Source of the DNA: Anniella stebbinsi
Lineage: Eukaryota > Chordata > Lepidosauria > Squamata > Anniellidae
Assembly (NCBI GenBank): GCA_029215795.1
Contig: JARDYH010000007.1
Location: forward strand, 64,038,763-64,102,762
Direction: 5' to 3'
Length of the DNA stretch: 64,000 nt
Shown: piece by piece, positions 12,380 to 25,640 of the stretch
Position numbering within the stretch: the stretch's first letter is position 1
Layout: every line of letters begins with the position of its first letter
Position numbers and translations under genes: made by a program
Notes under the pieces: model-generated
Seen by the model: the letters and a program-made list of their open reading frames with translations, nothing else
What the model was told of the DNA's origin: nothing
The model's database searches: none

Positions 12380-14316
12380 CAGCATGCATCCTCCAGCTTG
12401 GGGATTGTTGCAGGTCTGTATCCCAGAGAGTTAAACAACCCCACCATCCTTTGTTGGAGGCAAACAGGCCTCTGCAAAAGGGGGCTACCTTGGGGACAGT
12501 GCTGTCCAAAGCTGTCTATTGGGTCGTTTCTCCAGCAGGTGCTTTTGAGCCTTCCTTTTCTTGCTCTTCTGCTGAGGGAGACAGAGGACTGCCATGTTGT
12601 CTGCTAACTTTTAGACAAACTGCCCCTTCTGTTCAGCATCCGCAGGGGCCTCCATCACCTATGTCACTGTCGTGTCTTAACTTATGCTAAATTCTTGGCC
12701 AGGCCATCGGTTGCCTTCTTTTTTGATTGACTGGTTCAATGACACTTGCACGGTGTGTTTAAACATCCTTTTTATCCGGCAAAACTGAAGTCGGAGTCAG
12801 GTACCCTCAAGTCCCCATGCTTTAGCGTGGGCTCATTGTTAAGTTGGGGTCTCAGCTTTGTGACTCCAGGCCTTGGGGAGTCTAACTTCATGCCGTGGCA
12901 TTTTGGCCTCTTTCCATTGCAAGCTGCAACAGAGTTCTTGCATTTGTAGAATTTGTTCCTCGCTTACCCCCTCATCCCACTCCCTTGCTTTTCTCTTTCC
13001 TGAACTACCATGCAAAATTCTTTGGCAGCCTGTTGTGCCATTGTTAGTCACAGTTGCATATTGCAAACTTGTCCTTTCCTGCTTCCCTTCTCTCTGGCAA
13101 CGCGCTCCCTTTGGGGTTCAGTTTTTGTCTGGGAGACAGATGTGCACTGACATCATTTGCAGCAGGATGAGCGTTCTCTTTCCCAGCATGTGGGACTTGC
13201 TTTTGAACCTGGCGTGTGCATTCAGCTTGGCAGTGAGGGCTCTGCTGGATGAGGTCTTGCCATAGGACACTTCATGCTTCACCAGCTGCAGTTGGGTATG
13301 AAATGGCTGCCTAAAGATCCAGCAGTAGTTTGTTTCCTGCTGTTTCCCATGGGCTGACTGAAAGGCCGCAAGCGCTGTTTTTGCAGGAGAGCGTAGCTGC
13401 GTCTGCCCTCCTGGAGAGAGAAGGAGCTGGTGGGATGCCCTGTTCAAAGACAGCCGACTCCCACTTGCCCTCCACACCCTGAGCAGGGGAACAGGGCACA
13501 GCTGCATGGTGCAAAGGGAAGGGAAGCAGCCGGAGCAGCGCAAGAAGAGCAGGGCTGGCAGTCTTTCCTGCTAAAGGCACACGAGAGGCGACGCCACCCT
13601 CCGGCTGCTGTAAACCGTCGCTGGTCAGCAGTGCCCTTCGCAGGGGGGCAGGGATTCCGTGGCGATGCCTTGGAGTCGGGCTTCCCCAGCCTGCGCTCTG
13701 AATCACAGAGCAAACAAGCTGTCCTCTCTGTGGCAGCCAAGATCAGCCATCCAGGCGTTGTTACCGCAGGGACCACTGACTGGCCTTCTAAAGGCTGGAA
13801 CTGGCAATGCCAGGACATGGGGCTCAGATCGTCCCCCTCTGAACACCGGGGTTCTGGCTGTGGCTAGGGCAAAGCATGGCCCTGTTGCGCACACTCCTGC
13901 AAAGGCGCCCCGACATCGGCCATTGGGAAGAGAGGTTTGGAGCCTGCACAAGCATTCCAGGTGCAGGCTTTGGGGGGGTTCTTGCTAGCCCCCCTTTCTC
14001 TAGGCATTTAGTGTTTTCTGCCCTGACTTAGCCCCCATTCTAAGGGGCCCAAGAAATCCAGACTCCATTTCTGTTCCCCAAGGTAGGCACGGCCCGTGAG
14101 CACCGTTTTGGGCCGGAACGCAAGATAGAAAATAAACAAATGAACCCCCTGTTTCTTGAAAACCTTTGCGGAGCCTCCCCTGGCCAAAGTGCGTTTTTCA
14201 GGCCTCTGCTTAAAACAAAAGCAAAAGAACCAGGTGTATCTTCTCTGGGTCGCCTCCTCCTCCTCCTCCTCCCAGTACAAGAAAACCCCGAGGTGCCTGA
14301 GTTGAATAGGAGGCAG

Positions 14317-14337
14317 CTGCTGCTGCTGCTGCTGCTG
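14317..14337. repeat. (CTG)7 microsatellite followed by CCG units
   Basis: Seven CTG units running into CCGCCGCC. It makes long artificial glutamine, serine or alanine frames on both strands. There is no gene evidence. Confidence 0.9.
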
Positions 14338-15397
14338 CCGCCGCCCAAGGAGGATCCAGCCTGCCATGAGAGCAGCACACAGGGAAGGTGTCTCCCTTCT
14401 CCCGCTTCCCAAGGGAAGAGCGGAGAAGCTGTTCGGTGGCGTCGATAGTGCTGCCTCCCCCCCTCCCCCCCACCGCCTCAATTCTAAGGAACATAGACCC
14501 CCCTTGCAGCTGGGGCCTGATGGAAGCCGGTCCCAGGGCAGGCCCAGAGTAGAAAGGGCCTGGTGGCGTTTCTCTGGAGGTCAGCTGCGCCCCGCTTCTG
14601 TGCGTTTGGGGGAGGGGAGGTGCGTTTCCAGGTGATTCAAAGCTTGAGCTTTTCTCTGCTGCAGCAGGAAGGATCACTTCCTTCTTGTGCTCCAGGACCC
14701 GCAGAGGGTGTCTTGATCCTTTTAGCAACCCTGAAGCTTCCGCTAGAAGCTGCAGAGCTGTCGTCTTAAGTAGCTCTGCAGGGCCTCTGTGTACTCACGC
14801 CATCCCATATGTGGGAGGGGAACTGGTGGGCCAGCAGGGAAGCTGGAATATTCGTTTGCCTGTAGTGAACGCTCCGCACAGATGTGCCTCCGCTCCAGAC
14901 TTGCCTCCCTGAGGCAGAGGAGAAATTCTTCCGCTTCCAGCGTTTGCCACAAATTGCATTTTGAACGGGGGGAGGGGGCTTGTTGGAAGAGTCTGGCTTG
15001 GAGATTGACTCTCCGGGAAGAGGGGATTTGGCTGCCTGCCTGCACGTGGGCTTCACTGTCTGCTCTCTGCCTAAGCTGCAGGGGCTGTCGGCTGTAAGCC
15101 GGGTATCTGGCAGCAAGGGGCCTGGCTTGGCCAAGGCAGCCCTGGGGCTCAGCTGCCAGGAGGGCCAGGCTCTGGACCCCCCCACCTCCCCAGCGTAGGA
15201 TGGAGCACCTGTGGCTGCTGCCCGTGAGCCAGCTTCTGCCCACCATCTGGCCTCCCCCAGGGCAGAGAAGAGTAGAAGAGGCTGCTCTCCCCCCTCCCCA
15301 TCATTGGGAGCTGCCCTTGCTCCACTTCCTTGCAAGCCTTGCCTTTTGAAGAACAAAAGTGATTGGGGATTGGGACCTCTTCTGTCCTCATACAGGT

Positions 15398-15545
15398 TGT
15401 TGTTGTTGTTGTTGTTGTTATTTACATTTACATACCGCCCCATAGCCGAAGCTCTCTGGGCGATTTACAAAAATTAGAAACACTGAACATTGAAAAACCA
15501 ATATACAAAATGTTAAACCATGAAAGCCTAAAAACAATCTATGGA
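15398..15545 (-). mobile_element. L2-like LINE tail, reverse orientation, with (GTT)n
   Basis: A (GTT)n tract at 15398–15418 is followed by 'tacataccgccccatagcc', 'gaagctctctgggcgattt' and A-rich sequence. This is the reverse complement of an L2-like LINE 3' end. The (AAC)n on the – strand is its simple-sequence tail. Confidence 0.6.
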
Positions 15546-15550
15546 GGAGG

Positions 15551-15570
15551 CTGCTGCTGCTGCTGCTGCT
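15551..15570. repeat. (CTG)n microsatellite
   Basis: About 6.7 units of CTG, immediately after the L2-like tail. Confidence 0.9.
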
Positions 15571-16119
15571 CGTGAGCATGGCACAGCAGGATGGCCAGCA
15601 TCCCGGACCAGGGCAGAAGTGAGAGAGCCTGGGCAGAGCCTGAAACATGCAGGATGTGCGCCTGCCCCTTCACTTGGCCCTCTGCCTCCACACGAGGAAA
15701 CCAGGTTGTGTGCATAGGAGGCCTCTCCGCTCTAGAACCCTTGGCTGCACTGCTTACCCTCTAGTCCTTGAGAGGAGGGGGGAAAGAAAGACAGAAAGAG
15801 AGAGCGCCATCTTGGCACCAGGCTGCTATTCTCCTTCTTGTAAGTCCCGGCTTTCAGAAGGCGAGAGCCAGGCAGGCAGCAGGGCTAGTGGTGGCCATGA
15901 GACGGATTTTGGTCCCAAAGCATAGCCAACGGAAGGGGCCTGAGCCAGGGTCTCTCTCCTCCAGTCTTGCGAGGCCTCTCCTTTGGTTGATCGCAGAAGG
16001 TGTGATCTGTGGGCCATAGCCTCACATCCCCCCCCCCCACTGCCCTAGGAGCAGTACGGAGCTCTTAATACTGGCCTGCCTTTGCAGGAGGGCCGTAAGG
16101 ATGGTCATATTTGCTGTGT

Positions 16120-16383
16120 ACTGTCTGAAGCCCTTTCACACCACACTTGGAATTCTGTGCACAAGTCTGGTAAGTCACCACACCTCCCGAAAAAATATAG
16201 AGCCAGAAAAAGCACAGAAATGATCATGGGGCTGGAGCAACTCCCCCACGTGTAAGAATACAACATTTGGGAATATTTCGCTTAGAGAAAAGGTGAGTCA
16301 AGAGAGAGACGATAGAGGTGTACAAAATTATAGAGGAAGTGGATAAGTGGATATAGGGAGGATGTGTTTCTCCCTGATCGGAT
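16120..16383 (+). mobile_element. CR1-like LINE internal fragment
   Basis: Landmarks of the reptile CR1-like family are present in order: 'ggggctggagcaactccc', 'atttcgcttagagaaaagg' and 'gatagaggtgtacaaaatt'. It lies on the + strand, upstream of the part of the family seen at 60821–61128. Confidence 0.6.
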
Positions 16384-16384
16384 G

Positions 16385-16560
16385 TGGATGGAACGCTGTG
16401 GCTCATTGTGGGTTATTTAACCCTTGCCTTACCCACGCTTGCCAGATTCACAAAACACAACAACCCCAAAGTGGAAGTTGTATATTCATAGTGGTGCTGG
16501 CAGACACCACTGCTCATCATGGGTTAAATAGCCTGTGGTGCCCGTGGGTGCCACTTTGAC
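16385..16560. mobile_element. Possible foldback DNA element
   Basis: The left part, 'ggctcattgtgggttatt' then 'taaccc', is echoed in reverse complement near 16512–16535, 'catcatgggttaaatagcc'. The outer arms are imperfect. It resembles the smaller palindrome at 27034–27107. It is likely a MITE-type remnant, but old. Confidence 0.4.
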
Positions 16561-17942
16561 TCTACAACGCCGTGGGTCTGATCTGGCACAGCTTTTATGT
16601 AGGTATACGGATGCATTGTTGCTGTTCCTGCCTTGAATGTAGATCTTGGGCCCTCGGGTCACCATCAAAGCCCAGCTCTGGCTGCTGCGTGGCTGCGTTG
16701 ACGGGGATTACGCCAGCGCGTCGTTTGTAACGTTGGTTAAGGCTGGTTGGGCAGGCAGGCAGCTCTGGAGGCTTTGATCGCTGTAGAAGTGGCATGAGCG
16801 TGGCACGGGGTGTGGCCGCCTTCCTGGCAACCTCCCACCCAGCGCTCCTCCTGCGTCTGCAGAGCCCTGTTTTTGACCCTGTGGGCTATTGCCAGAACCT
16901 GGCAATAAATCACCTGCTCGGTGCAGGCAGGTTGCAAGAGGGAGCAAAGCCTTGACGTTTCCCTCCAAGGCAGGGATTTCGAACCACCTCACTAGGGCAC
17001 TCTGGGAGCTGCCACTGGCTGGCCGGGATTCCATGGCAACAAGGGCCTTTCTTGGTTGGGGTGGTAGTCTTGTAGTGGCCTGTCTATTCAGGGGCTGAGA
17101 CCAGCCTGGACCCACCAGCCCCAGGCTCAGTGCTGCCTGAAATGCCCTTGGCAAGATTGGCGAGTGCCCACCTCTACTCAGGTGTGACTGGAGGTGCCCC
17201 TGGCAAGGCCCACAGGGGTGGCACCTGTAAAATGGGTCTGGACTTTACAGGCCAGACAAAACCTCTAAAGATTCACTAAAGCCTCCATTTGCCCCCAGTT
17301 CCCAGAATCAGAGTCCAGATTCTGAATTGGCTTAGGGTGTACATTTGGGGCTTTATGGGGGTCAAATGTCCAACAGGTCTGGGTGCAAATCAGTAGAGCA
17401 CCTGGGGCTGAGCACTGGGTTTCTGATGGGGCCATGGAATGAGATGGACATCTGCTGCAGCCCGTGGTTTGTGTGGCATTGGGGATTTGCAGACAACCTG
17501 GGGGGGGGGGGGGAATAGCCTCCCCTGCAGCATTTTAATCACTGAGACTCAAACTAGGGGTTGGTGGGGGGGGGGGGTTAAGGGAAAGAGAGGAGTCTGG
17601 GGAGGAGATTCCAAATGCTGCCCTATAGGAGTGGGCAGTTAACCCTTTCCCTGCGGGATCTGCTTGACATCAACATTGCTCCCAGCCGCTGGGAGAAAAG
17701 AGGTGGTGGGAAGGCAGAGGGGAGTGTGATTGCATGGGGAAAAGGGTTAGTCACACTCACCCCAGCGCTCTTGCTGCTGCTGGCATTGACTTCACAGCTC
17801 CGCTCACTGAATTTCCTGCCATTTCAGAAACATTGCTCTGTCACTGGGGCATCGGATAAGAGGAGCAGAGCATTGTACTCTTCTAGTTCACGGCTTTAGC
17901 CAAGCCTCTCGTATGGGTTCAGCAACAGTACAGTCGACTTGG

Positions 17943-18066
17943 GATGTAGGAAGCTGCCTTCTGCCAGGTCGGACCTCAGGCCTAGCATTGTCCATTGGGT
18001 GGCAGCGGCTCCGCAGGGGTGCAGACTGAGTCTGAGCCCTCTCTGGAGATCCTGGGGACTGAGCCG
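17943..18066 (-). mobile_element. tRNA-derived SINE (Sauria-type), reverse
   Basis: The order 'gtaggaagctgccttctgcc', 'cattgtccattgggtggcag', 'cctctctggagatcctggg' and 'gactgagcc' is the reverse complement of the widespread squamate SINE whose 3' end normally reads ACTCAGTATAAGGCAGCTTC. It is nearly complete but diverged. Compare 57221–57430. Confidence 0.65.
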
Positions 18067-21000
18067 AGTGATGTGGGGTGGAACATTTCCCCTTTCACTA
18101 GTCACAATGGAAGTATGCCAATTGCAAATACAACATTAGGCAGGCTTGGCAGTTTCAAAGTTGTCATGGATGTTTTTCAGGTGATTATCCTCAGCATATA
18201 AGTGAGCGAAGAGACACCTGACCCTTAGAGTGAAATGGAACTAATAAATAGTGATAGCAATGTGACCTTAGTGGAAGAGAATGAAACTCTGTTGAAATGG
18301 AAGGATGGTTGTTGTGCACATTTCTTTGGGCTGCATGTTCATCAGCAGGGTGATTAAAAAAAAGGTTTAGAAACTAAAGTCAGTAAGATCACATCTTTCA
18401 CGTGAAAATGGCCTGAATTGTAGCAACCCAGACAGACCAGTCTCTCTCTCTCTCTCTTCCTATGGAGGTGAAGGACAGGTGCTAATGCCCCCAGTCACTG
18501 CTACAGCTGAAATGGCAGAGTTCCCATTGTTTTCTATGGCAGCTGTCACTTCCACCCTGGGGTAGGAAAAGAAAATTGATTATCGAAAGGACCCGCGAAA
18601 GCCTGACTCCAGGCAATGGAATAGTCCACCTAACTCCACCTCCCCCCCCCCCCCCCCCCCGGAAGTCTATGGTTTTGTGATTGACTTAGAAGCAAGGGCC
18701 ATTTTTAGTATGCCAGGAATGGGTGACCTGGATGGGTGATTCTGGGTCTGTCCCGTTGCATCACAAATCCTTCTGGATCCAGCCAGTAGGCAAATTGTGG
18801 TGGCAGAGTTTGGATCATTTTCCTCCTGGGAACTCTGGGCCATTGTCTCACCAGGTTCCAAAGAAGGTTTGGGAGTATTCCCTAGAGAAGATGGACATTT
18901 TCTGCGTCCTCTCTCTTCCCCGTCCCTGCTTTGTTCTCATTCTCTGTTGCGGCAAAACCTGGGAAGCCAAAGCTGACTGTCCCAGCCCTGGAGTGGCTGT
19001 TTGTGAGGGGCAGCTGCTGCTTTGGGGCGAATTAAACAAAAGTGCTAACTAAGCCGTTCGTTTATGAGACCTTTGCCCATGGTGGCGGTCAGGGCCTGTG
19101 AACTCTTGACTTTGGAGAGGCCGGGATTCCAGAGGTCCCAAGGGCTGTCCCTGCTAGCTGTTCCTGAATGATCCCATTGTATCTTTCCATTTGCAGAGTG
19201 GCTCCACCTCCTTCTTCCCACTCCCACCGCCCTTCTCCCTGCCCTGCCCTACCCGTGCCTCCTCCTCCTCCTCCTCCTCTTCCATGTGGACACAGTCCCA
19301 TCTCGTCCTGATGAGTTCAGTCTGTTTAATTGCTTTTGGAGAAAGCTCTTGAAAGTAGCATAGCAAAACCGAGTCGTTCCACGCATTCCTTCTGCTGCAT
19401 TGGTTCTTGGCCATCTCACTGTGGTGGCATGGCCTTCTTCCGTGGGAGAGGGTAGGGTGGGGGTGGGGCGGCCATGGCACCTGCTCTCTTCCCCTCTTGC
19501 GGATTAAAACCGGTGCCTCGCTCCGCCCCTTGGAAAGTCCCTGCGCACCCTTTTGTTCTGCCTAAAAAACCAACCCAGGCCATTAGTTCTAGCACACAAT
19601 CCCCACATGTGCCTTGCTGGGATCTGTTCCAAAAGCAGCTGTAGGAGTGCTCCCCGGGAGATGTTGCAACCCTTTCTGCTTGCTTAAGGTCTCCTTTTTT
19701 GCCTCTGGATCGACTCCTTCTGAACTGTGGTTTCACTTTGCCATTGTGCAATTCAGTCACAGTTGAAACGGGTGGAGCTGTGTGGCCCCAAGAGCCCTGC
19801 GTGAGCCTCTGGTGCGCGCACATCTTGGCTCCACCTATACTCAGAAGGCTACGGTGGAGTCTGGATTGCCACTTGCACCACTGGAACGGCCACTGAAGTT
19901 CAGAAAACCAAACGAAGGAGGCCTTTTGCGGCAGCAATGAATGGAGGAGGGTGGGGGGAAGGTTGCCAGCATTTGCAATGCTAATTCCACCTTTCTGCTG
20001 CTGTGACATACTCACTTTTGTAAAACTTCTGATGTGCTCTTTAGCACATGCCGGAGATGGGAACTGACAGTGATTGAATGTTGCTCCTAAAACAGGCTGT
20101 TGAAGCTGGCTGGTCTCCCAGGAATTAGCCCGCAAATGAAGTTGTGCCCAGGACTGCTATGCATGTGCATTTTGAAAGCCAAAACAATGCCTTAAAAGAT
20201 GAACATATTTATTAGGGCATTTGTTTTGGAGTAGAAGTATTTTCACTGTATGCGTGAAGCATTGGCTTCAGACTGTATATCTCTGTCCGGTCTCTTTGCT
20301 TACACGCTCGCCTCTCTTTCTCTCTTGTATTCACTCACTGTACCTCTTCCCACGTGCACAGGTATAGAGAAAAAAGCAGATCCCAAAGGCTGTGAAATGC
20401 AAGAGGTGTACACTCTGTGACTCTCGTGTGCAGAACTTGAAATGTATGCAAGACAAACGACCTGTTCATAAATGCTAGTTCAACGATTTCATGCTGGGGC
20501 TTACTTTGCTGGACTAGATTTCCACAGGAGCACCTGCATAATGAAGGCAGAGGGCTGTATCAGCGTTCCATTATTGTAACTCCTGATCATTCTGTCCGTT
20601 ATGACATCGAGATGATTAGTCCCAGCTGCATGGAGTTTAGCATGGATAATCTCTATGGTGTAAGATGGCCAGCGAGATCACTGAGGCAATGTCTTAAGCT
20701 TTGAATATATGTGCACTGTGCAGCACCTTCTGTCTAGTGAAACTTTGGCACTACAAAACTGAATGTTTATGCAGTATAGTAAGCTAATGTACTCTACTGT
20801 TAAAAGTTTTATTTATCTGTTTAATGGGAAATTAATTAAAAAAATAAAACAAAAAGAATAGCAAAGTTCTTCCATCAGTGAAAGATCCAGGTAGTGGGGC
20901 AGGGCTTAGGGAGGGGAGGGGGCAGTAGGCAGCCAGGCCTTTGCAAGCTGGATGGGCCAACTTCATGGGCCACCACTGAGACATCAGGGCCTTTGGCTCT

Positions 21001-21116
21001 TCCATTTTTAACTGCCCACCTGTGCTATCAGCTGACAAATTTCTTGGTTCCAGAATCAGTGGAGGCATGTCCCACCAGGGCTGCCGTCACTGCCTTTACA
21101 GCCTTCCTTCAGGGAG

Positions 21117-21138
21117 TGGTGGTGGTGGTGGTGGTGGA
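21117..21138. repeat. (GTG)n microsatellite
   Basis: About seven GTG units. Confidence 0.9.
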
Positions 21139-22025
21139 GGACCACCGCTGTGGACCAGCTACCTGGTCTCGGCCCTCAACATTTCCCCATCGCTGTTGGC
21201 CTGATACCTGGGCCAGGACCAATGCTCAGGCCTTTAGCTTCTCAGCACCTGCCCCATATCCGCTAGGTAAGCTTGCTACTCTGTCCATATGTGGGACTGC
21301 CTAGCAACCACCAAGAAGTAAGATTGGTTGCTTCCACATAACTGTAATTCTTTGAGTGGTCCTCTGTGCAGTCACACATCCGTCCCCCTCCTGAGCTGGT
21401 GTAGGTGCTGTGAGGCACCTGTCTTTCTGCCTTGCTTCTGTTTTTGTAGCCACTGTGTTGGCTAGAAGTTTGAACTGAGTGGGAAGGCAGGAGCCCCCAG
21501 AGCATGCAGTCAAAGGGCGAGTGGGGGGCTCCTGTCAAAACCTTAGCCTGGCTGTCCACGTTCCCAAGTATGGCCCTGCGCTTCACTGTCTTTGTGAGAT
21601 GATCTCGGGGCCTTGGAAGTGCCGTGCTTGACGTGGACTTTGTGCCGAGCGTCGGCATTGCAGGATACGGGCTGCCGGGATCTTTCTCTCCCCCCCCCCC
21701 CGTCTCCTTTGTAATGCACCTCATTTGTAAGGTCTGCCAGCCCACCGCTCATGGCTGAGGTGGATCTGTGTAGGGTGCAGCCCAACTGTACCAACAGGAG
21801 GGATGTTGGGCCTGAGATTGGGGTACTGGCAGCCATGGCAAACCCCAGGGGCGTGAGAGGTCGAGGAGCCATCTCAGGACCTCTGGGGAAGATGGGGCTT
21901 GGTCTGGGCCTGCCTCACAGAGCAGCAGCTGCAGCTGCGACTGTTGGTTCCATGCCGGCAAAGGCAAGCTGAGGAATCCTCTAGCCTTGGAGCGGGACTG
22001 AGGGACACTGCTGGGCTTGAGGTGG

Positions 22026-22028
<3 letters not shown>

Positions 22029-22096
<68 letters not shown>
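22029..22096. repeat. Compound (GT)n(GA)n microsatellite
   Basis: Roughly 17 GT units run directly into roughly 17 GA units. The first half is an alternating purine–pyrimidine tract, the second a homopurine tract. Confidence 0.98.
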
Positions 22097-22099
<3 letters not shown>

Positions 22100-22834
22100 A
22101 GAAGGTGGCCTTTCCACGGTTTTTCTTCCAGCCTGCTGAGCCTGGGAAGAATTTGGAGTTCACTAGTCTGTGATTCCCAAATGAAACCAGACGCCATGAT
22201 CTTCTTAGTGGGCAGCAACAAATGGATCAGCCGCCCAGGATGCTGCTGCACGAAGGTTGTCATGTCCGATTATCTCAGAGACCCGCCTGCTTTCCTCCCT
22301 CCCTCCCTCCCTCCCTCCTTCTGGGGTCATGCCAGTCGATGCTGCTGACTGACTGGGAGAGCTGTGTCCCAGCTCCTCGGAGGGCCTGGCGTCAAGCCTG
22401 CGCCCTCGTGCAGAAGGCACCTGGAAAGGTTTCTTAGGGCAAATCACCTCCCTGCAGATTGCGGGGGGCAGGGGGTGAGGGGGCTCCTGTTCTGTTCAGC
22501 CACGAGTGCAGGTTTCGCAACAGGGCTGCGTTGGGAGGTCTTGGCATCACAACAGTTGCTTGGGTTCCGGAAAGCGTCCTGTTTCCGGCGGCACCGTCAT
22601 TAGCCATAGCAAATGGAAACAACACAGTACTGGTGGCCGTGGTGCCCTCATTAGTAACTTGGGGACAAAACCTCTGCTCAGAGCTCCCCCTCAAAGTAGG
22701 TCAATCAAACGGGGCCCCCAGCATTTTGTGCTGTCTCATGGTGCAGCGCACTGCCCCCCTCCCTGTTTTGGGGCCTAGCCAGCCGATCTCCTGTTGGCGT
22801 GTGGGTGTCCGGGAGGGCTGGGCGTTTATGGATA

Positions 22835-22930
22835 TAGGAACAACCAAAGTACCCTGTTGGGTCAGAACAAAGGCCTGGTAAGTCCAGCCTTCTTTTCACA
22901 CAGTGGCCTACCAGTGCCCCCAATGGGACC
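22835..22930 (-). mobile_element. CR1-like LINE 3' end, reverse
   Basis: 'accctgttgggtcagaacaa' and 'aggcctggtaagtccagcc' are the reverse complement of the family terminus. It directly abuts a second CR1 copy at 22931. Confidence 0.6.
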
Positions 22931-23035
22931 ATGGAATCACAGAAGAGGCGAGTTGGAAGGGGCCTCTAAGGCCATTGAGTCCACCCCCCTGCTCAAGGCA
23001 GGGATCCCTCTTAAAGCATCCCTGACCAACAAGAA
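22931..23035 (-). mobile_element. CR1 LINE 3' end, reverse
   Basis: 'catggaatcacagaagagg', then 'ttggaaggggcctctaagg', then 'ccattgagtccacccccc' is the reverse complement of a CR1 terminus. It is short, truncated and diverged. Confidence 0.75.
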
Positions 23036-23239
23036 TGCAGTAAGTAGCCATACTCGCACCCATGTTCCCCAGCCACTGGTGTACTTTGGAAGCATACTGT
23101 TCCCAAAGAACCCACCCAGCCCTGCGCTGAGGATCTCGTGTTTGGAAGCTGAGGCGGCCATCCTCACCAGGAGGGAAGAGGCCGTGGACAATAGAGCCAT
23201 TCCTCCCTGATGGTCACATTTCCAAAACTGGTTTGGCTT

Positions 23240-23465
23240 GGGCTATCTTTTCCTTTTGGCCTTACCTTGGTTTACTTGGTTGTCTCTCCTGATCATAGTT
23301 TTATTGGTATTTTAATAATGTCTTAATTTTATATGCTTTTAATCAGTTTTATGTATTTTATATCATTCGTGTTTGATGTTGTTCCCTGTCTCGATCTGGA
23401 GGGCGAGGCGGGTAAGAAATAATTTATGATGATGATGATGATTAATTATTATTATTATTATCCAT
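23240..23465 (+). mobile_element. L2-like LINE 3' end with (GAT)n(TTA)n tail
   Basis: A/T-rich 3' untranslated sequence is followed by 'ccctgtctcgatctggagg' and 'gcgaggcgggtaagaaata', nearly the same as the tail at 7150–7217. It ends in GAT and TTA repeats. Confidence 0.7.
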
Positions 23466-24000
23466 CAAACTCTTTTTGCGTTAAATACGAAAAGGCCTGG
23501 CTGAAATTTAGAGGCTTTCAGAGAAGCAACTGGGCCCAGCGTGACATTCGTGGCTCATCACTTTTTAAAGAGCGCCACGAGCTGTGGCTGCTGCTAAGCA
23601 GAGCTTTGGTTGGTCTCCTCCTGCTCGAGGAGCCGCCGCCGGGCAGCCTGGGCCATGCGTGCTGCCATCCAGGTGCTGGCCACGTTGGGCTGCTGCTCTT
23701 GACCTCAGATGTGGCTCCAGCCTTGGCAACCTGAGAGCAGCCGGCTGCACCTTCGGCTCGCGCAATTTCCCCAAGGCTCCTGTCCCCTTGATCCTGGCTG
23801 GGGCTCCTGTATTTAGTGGCGGCTGCTCTTGCTGAGCTCTGCAGGATTAGGGTTTTCTGTTATTTCTGTTGGAGCCCGCTCCGTGGGCGCGTCGTGTTTC
23901 TGGAATGAACCTAATTGCAGAAATGATGTGAAAAGTAATAAAAAGGGAACAGATTTCTGTTAACACTGTGATGCAGATCTGCCCCCCTTGCCAAAAGGAA

Positions 24001-24021
24001 GCAGCAGCAGCAGCAGCAGCA
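24001..24021. repeat. (GCA)7 microsatellite
   Basis: Seven perfect GCA units followed by an A run. Confidence 0.95.
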
Positions 24022-25289
24022 AAAAACAGCCCACCCCCCAAACCCCCGAGAAGTCTGCGCTTGGTCAATTGCACAGGCCCTCTAGCTCGTCTGGCTGCAT
24101 GGGAAGCCGCCTTGTGCGCGCCTTGTGCCCTTCTTTGGCTCCCCTCCCAGAAGCAGCACTGGTACAGCCATGGTTCTGGGAGGCAGATGGGGCACGAGGC
24201 CATCTCGGAAACGAGCCAGATGCTTCGCTGGCCAGGCAGGCTTCTGGCCAGGGGAGCCAGGGAAGGCTTTTCTTTCCGGGCTGTCCCAGTGACTGGCCAC
24301 AGACGTCAGCGTTGGCAGCGGCTGAGCGCCTCTCACCTCTTCCATGCGCCCCTCTGCCCGCTGCAAGCCAGGGCCGAGGTACCCTTCTCTGGGCTGTGTG
24401 TTCCATCGCAATGGGCCTTGCGGTGAGGGCAGCCTGGGAATTCTTCCTCAGTCAGCGGTGTGGCCTGCAGGCTTCCCTCCTTTCTCATGAAGGACCCGGA
24501 GAGGGCACCTGCCTTCACACATAAACAGCACTCCATTCATCAGTGGCTTGTGGGATTTGGATGTCAGGCAACCCAGGGCTGTGAGCTCAGCGCTGCACCC
24601 AAGACAAATATGTAGCTTGGATGCGGGTCAGGTTTTCTGGAAACATGCAAATGGTGTTGCTGTGGGATGGAGGCCGGCCTCTCCGCCGGTGGATGCTCCT
24701 GTGCCTACCGCTGAGCAGCTCCTGCGTGCAGAGCCTTTTCTGGCCTCCCGTCATATTCATGGTATCCGGCGCCTGCTCACTCCCACCTCTCTGGAGCTGT
24801 CCAGCTGTGGGGAAGGAAGCTGGCTTGTTGACCGGGTGCTCCTGGGCCTCGTGCAGCTGTTGCATCTTCCTCCTGAATGGATTTTATGCAGTAAGACAAG
24901 GGACGGAAGAGGTGTTGGGAATCCATGGAAAGGCCGCGGGTGGAAGTTGGTGTCGCCCAGGCACATGCACCGCATTTCCGTGAGCAAGTCTGGGTGCGAG
25001 CACACGAAGAGCTCCACCTGGAAGCCCTACCTGCGGGGGCCCTGGCTGGCAGTGGGGCTCTTCAGCAGCCTGCCCCATGGCCTGCGCCCTTTGGTCTTGG
25101 GCTGGGGAATCTGCCTTGACTCTCACTGGGTTGCCTTGATCTTTCTCAGGGTCCATCCTCGTTGGTGAATGAATCTTCCTCCCTGCCAAAGTTTGGGCTG
25201 CTCCGGTTTTCTTGCCCTTGCTTGGCCAGGAATGGCAGAAGGGGTGCAGCTGCCCTCTTTGAAACCCAGTAGGTAGAGAGGTAACCGTC

Positions 25290-25640
25290 AGGTAGACCAG
25301 TGGGCATGTTTAGCCTGCAGGAAAGAAGGTCCAGGGGAGACCTGATGGTGGTCTTCAAGCATCTGAAAGGAGCTGTCTTGCACAAGGTGGAGCAGGCTTG
25401 TGGGCAGCATCAAAACTGATGGATGGAAATTGCAGGGAAGCGGATTTTGGTTAAACATGAGGAGGACTCTCCTAAGAGCGAGGGCTGTTCAGCAGTGAGA
25501 CAGATGGCTTGGAAGGTGGTAGGCTGTCCACCCCGGGAAATTTCAAGCAGAGACTGCTGGGCGGCCATCTGCCAGGCATGTTGTAGTTGCAGAGGTTGGG
25601 CTGGATGACCTTCAAGGTCCCTTCCACTCCTAAATCAGCC
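25290..25640 (+). mobile_element. CR1 LINE 3' part
   Basis: About 350 bases follow the CR1 consensus order: 'gggcatgtttagcctgcagg', 'ggggagacctgatggtgg', 'aacatgaggaggactctcc', 'gttgggctggatgacctt' and 'caaggtcccttccactcc'. It is on the + strand. The terminal octamers are lost. Confidence 0.75.

Noticed and set aside
14766..15443. A 225-residue open frame on the – strand with a run of asparagines
   Set aside because: The run is the (AAC)n tail of an L2-like repeat. The rest has no family similarity or splice context.
24548..25168. A 206-residue open frame on the + strand
   Set aside because: GC-rich noncoding DNA gives long open frames by chance. I see no domain, no similarity, and a CR1 element directly downstream.
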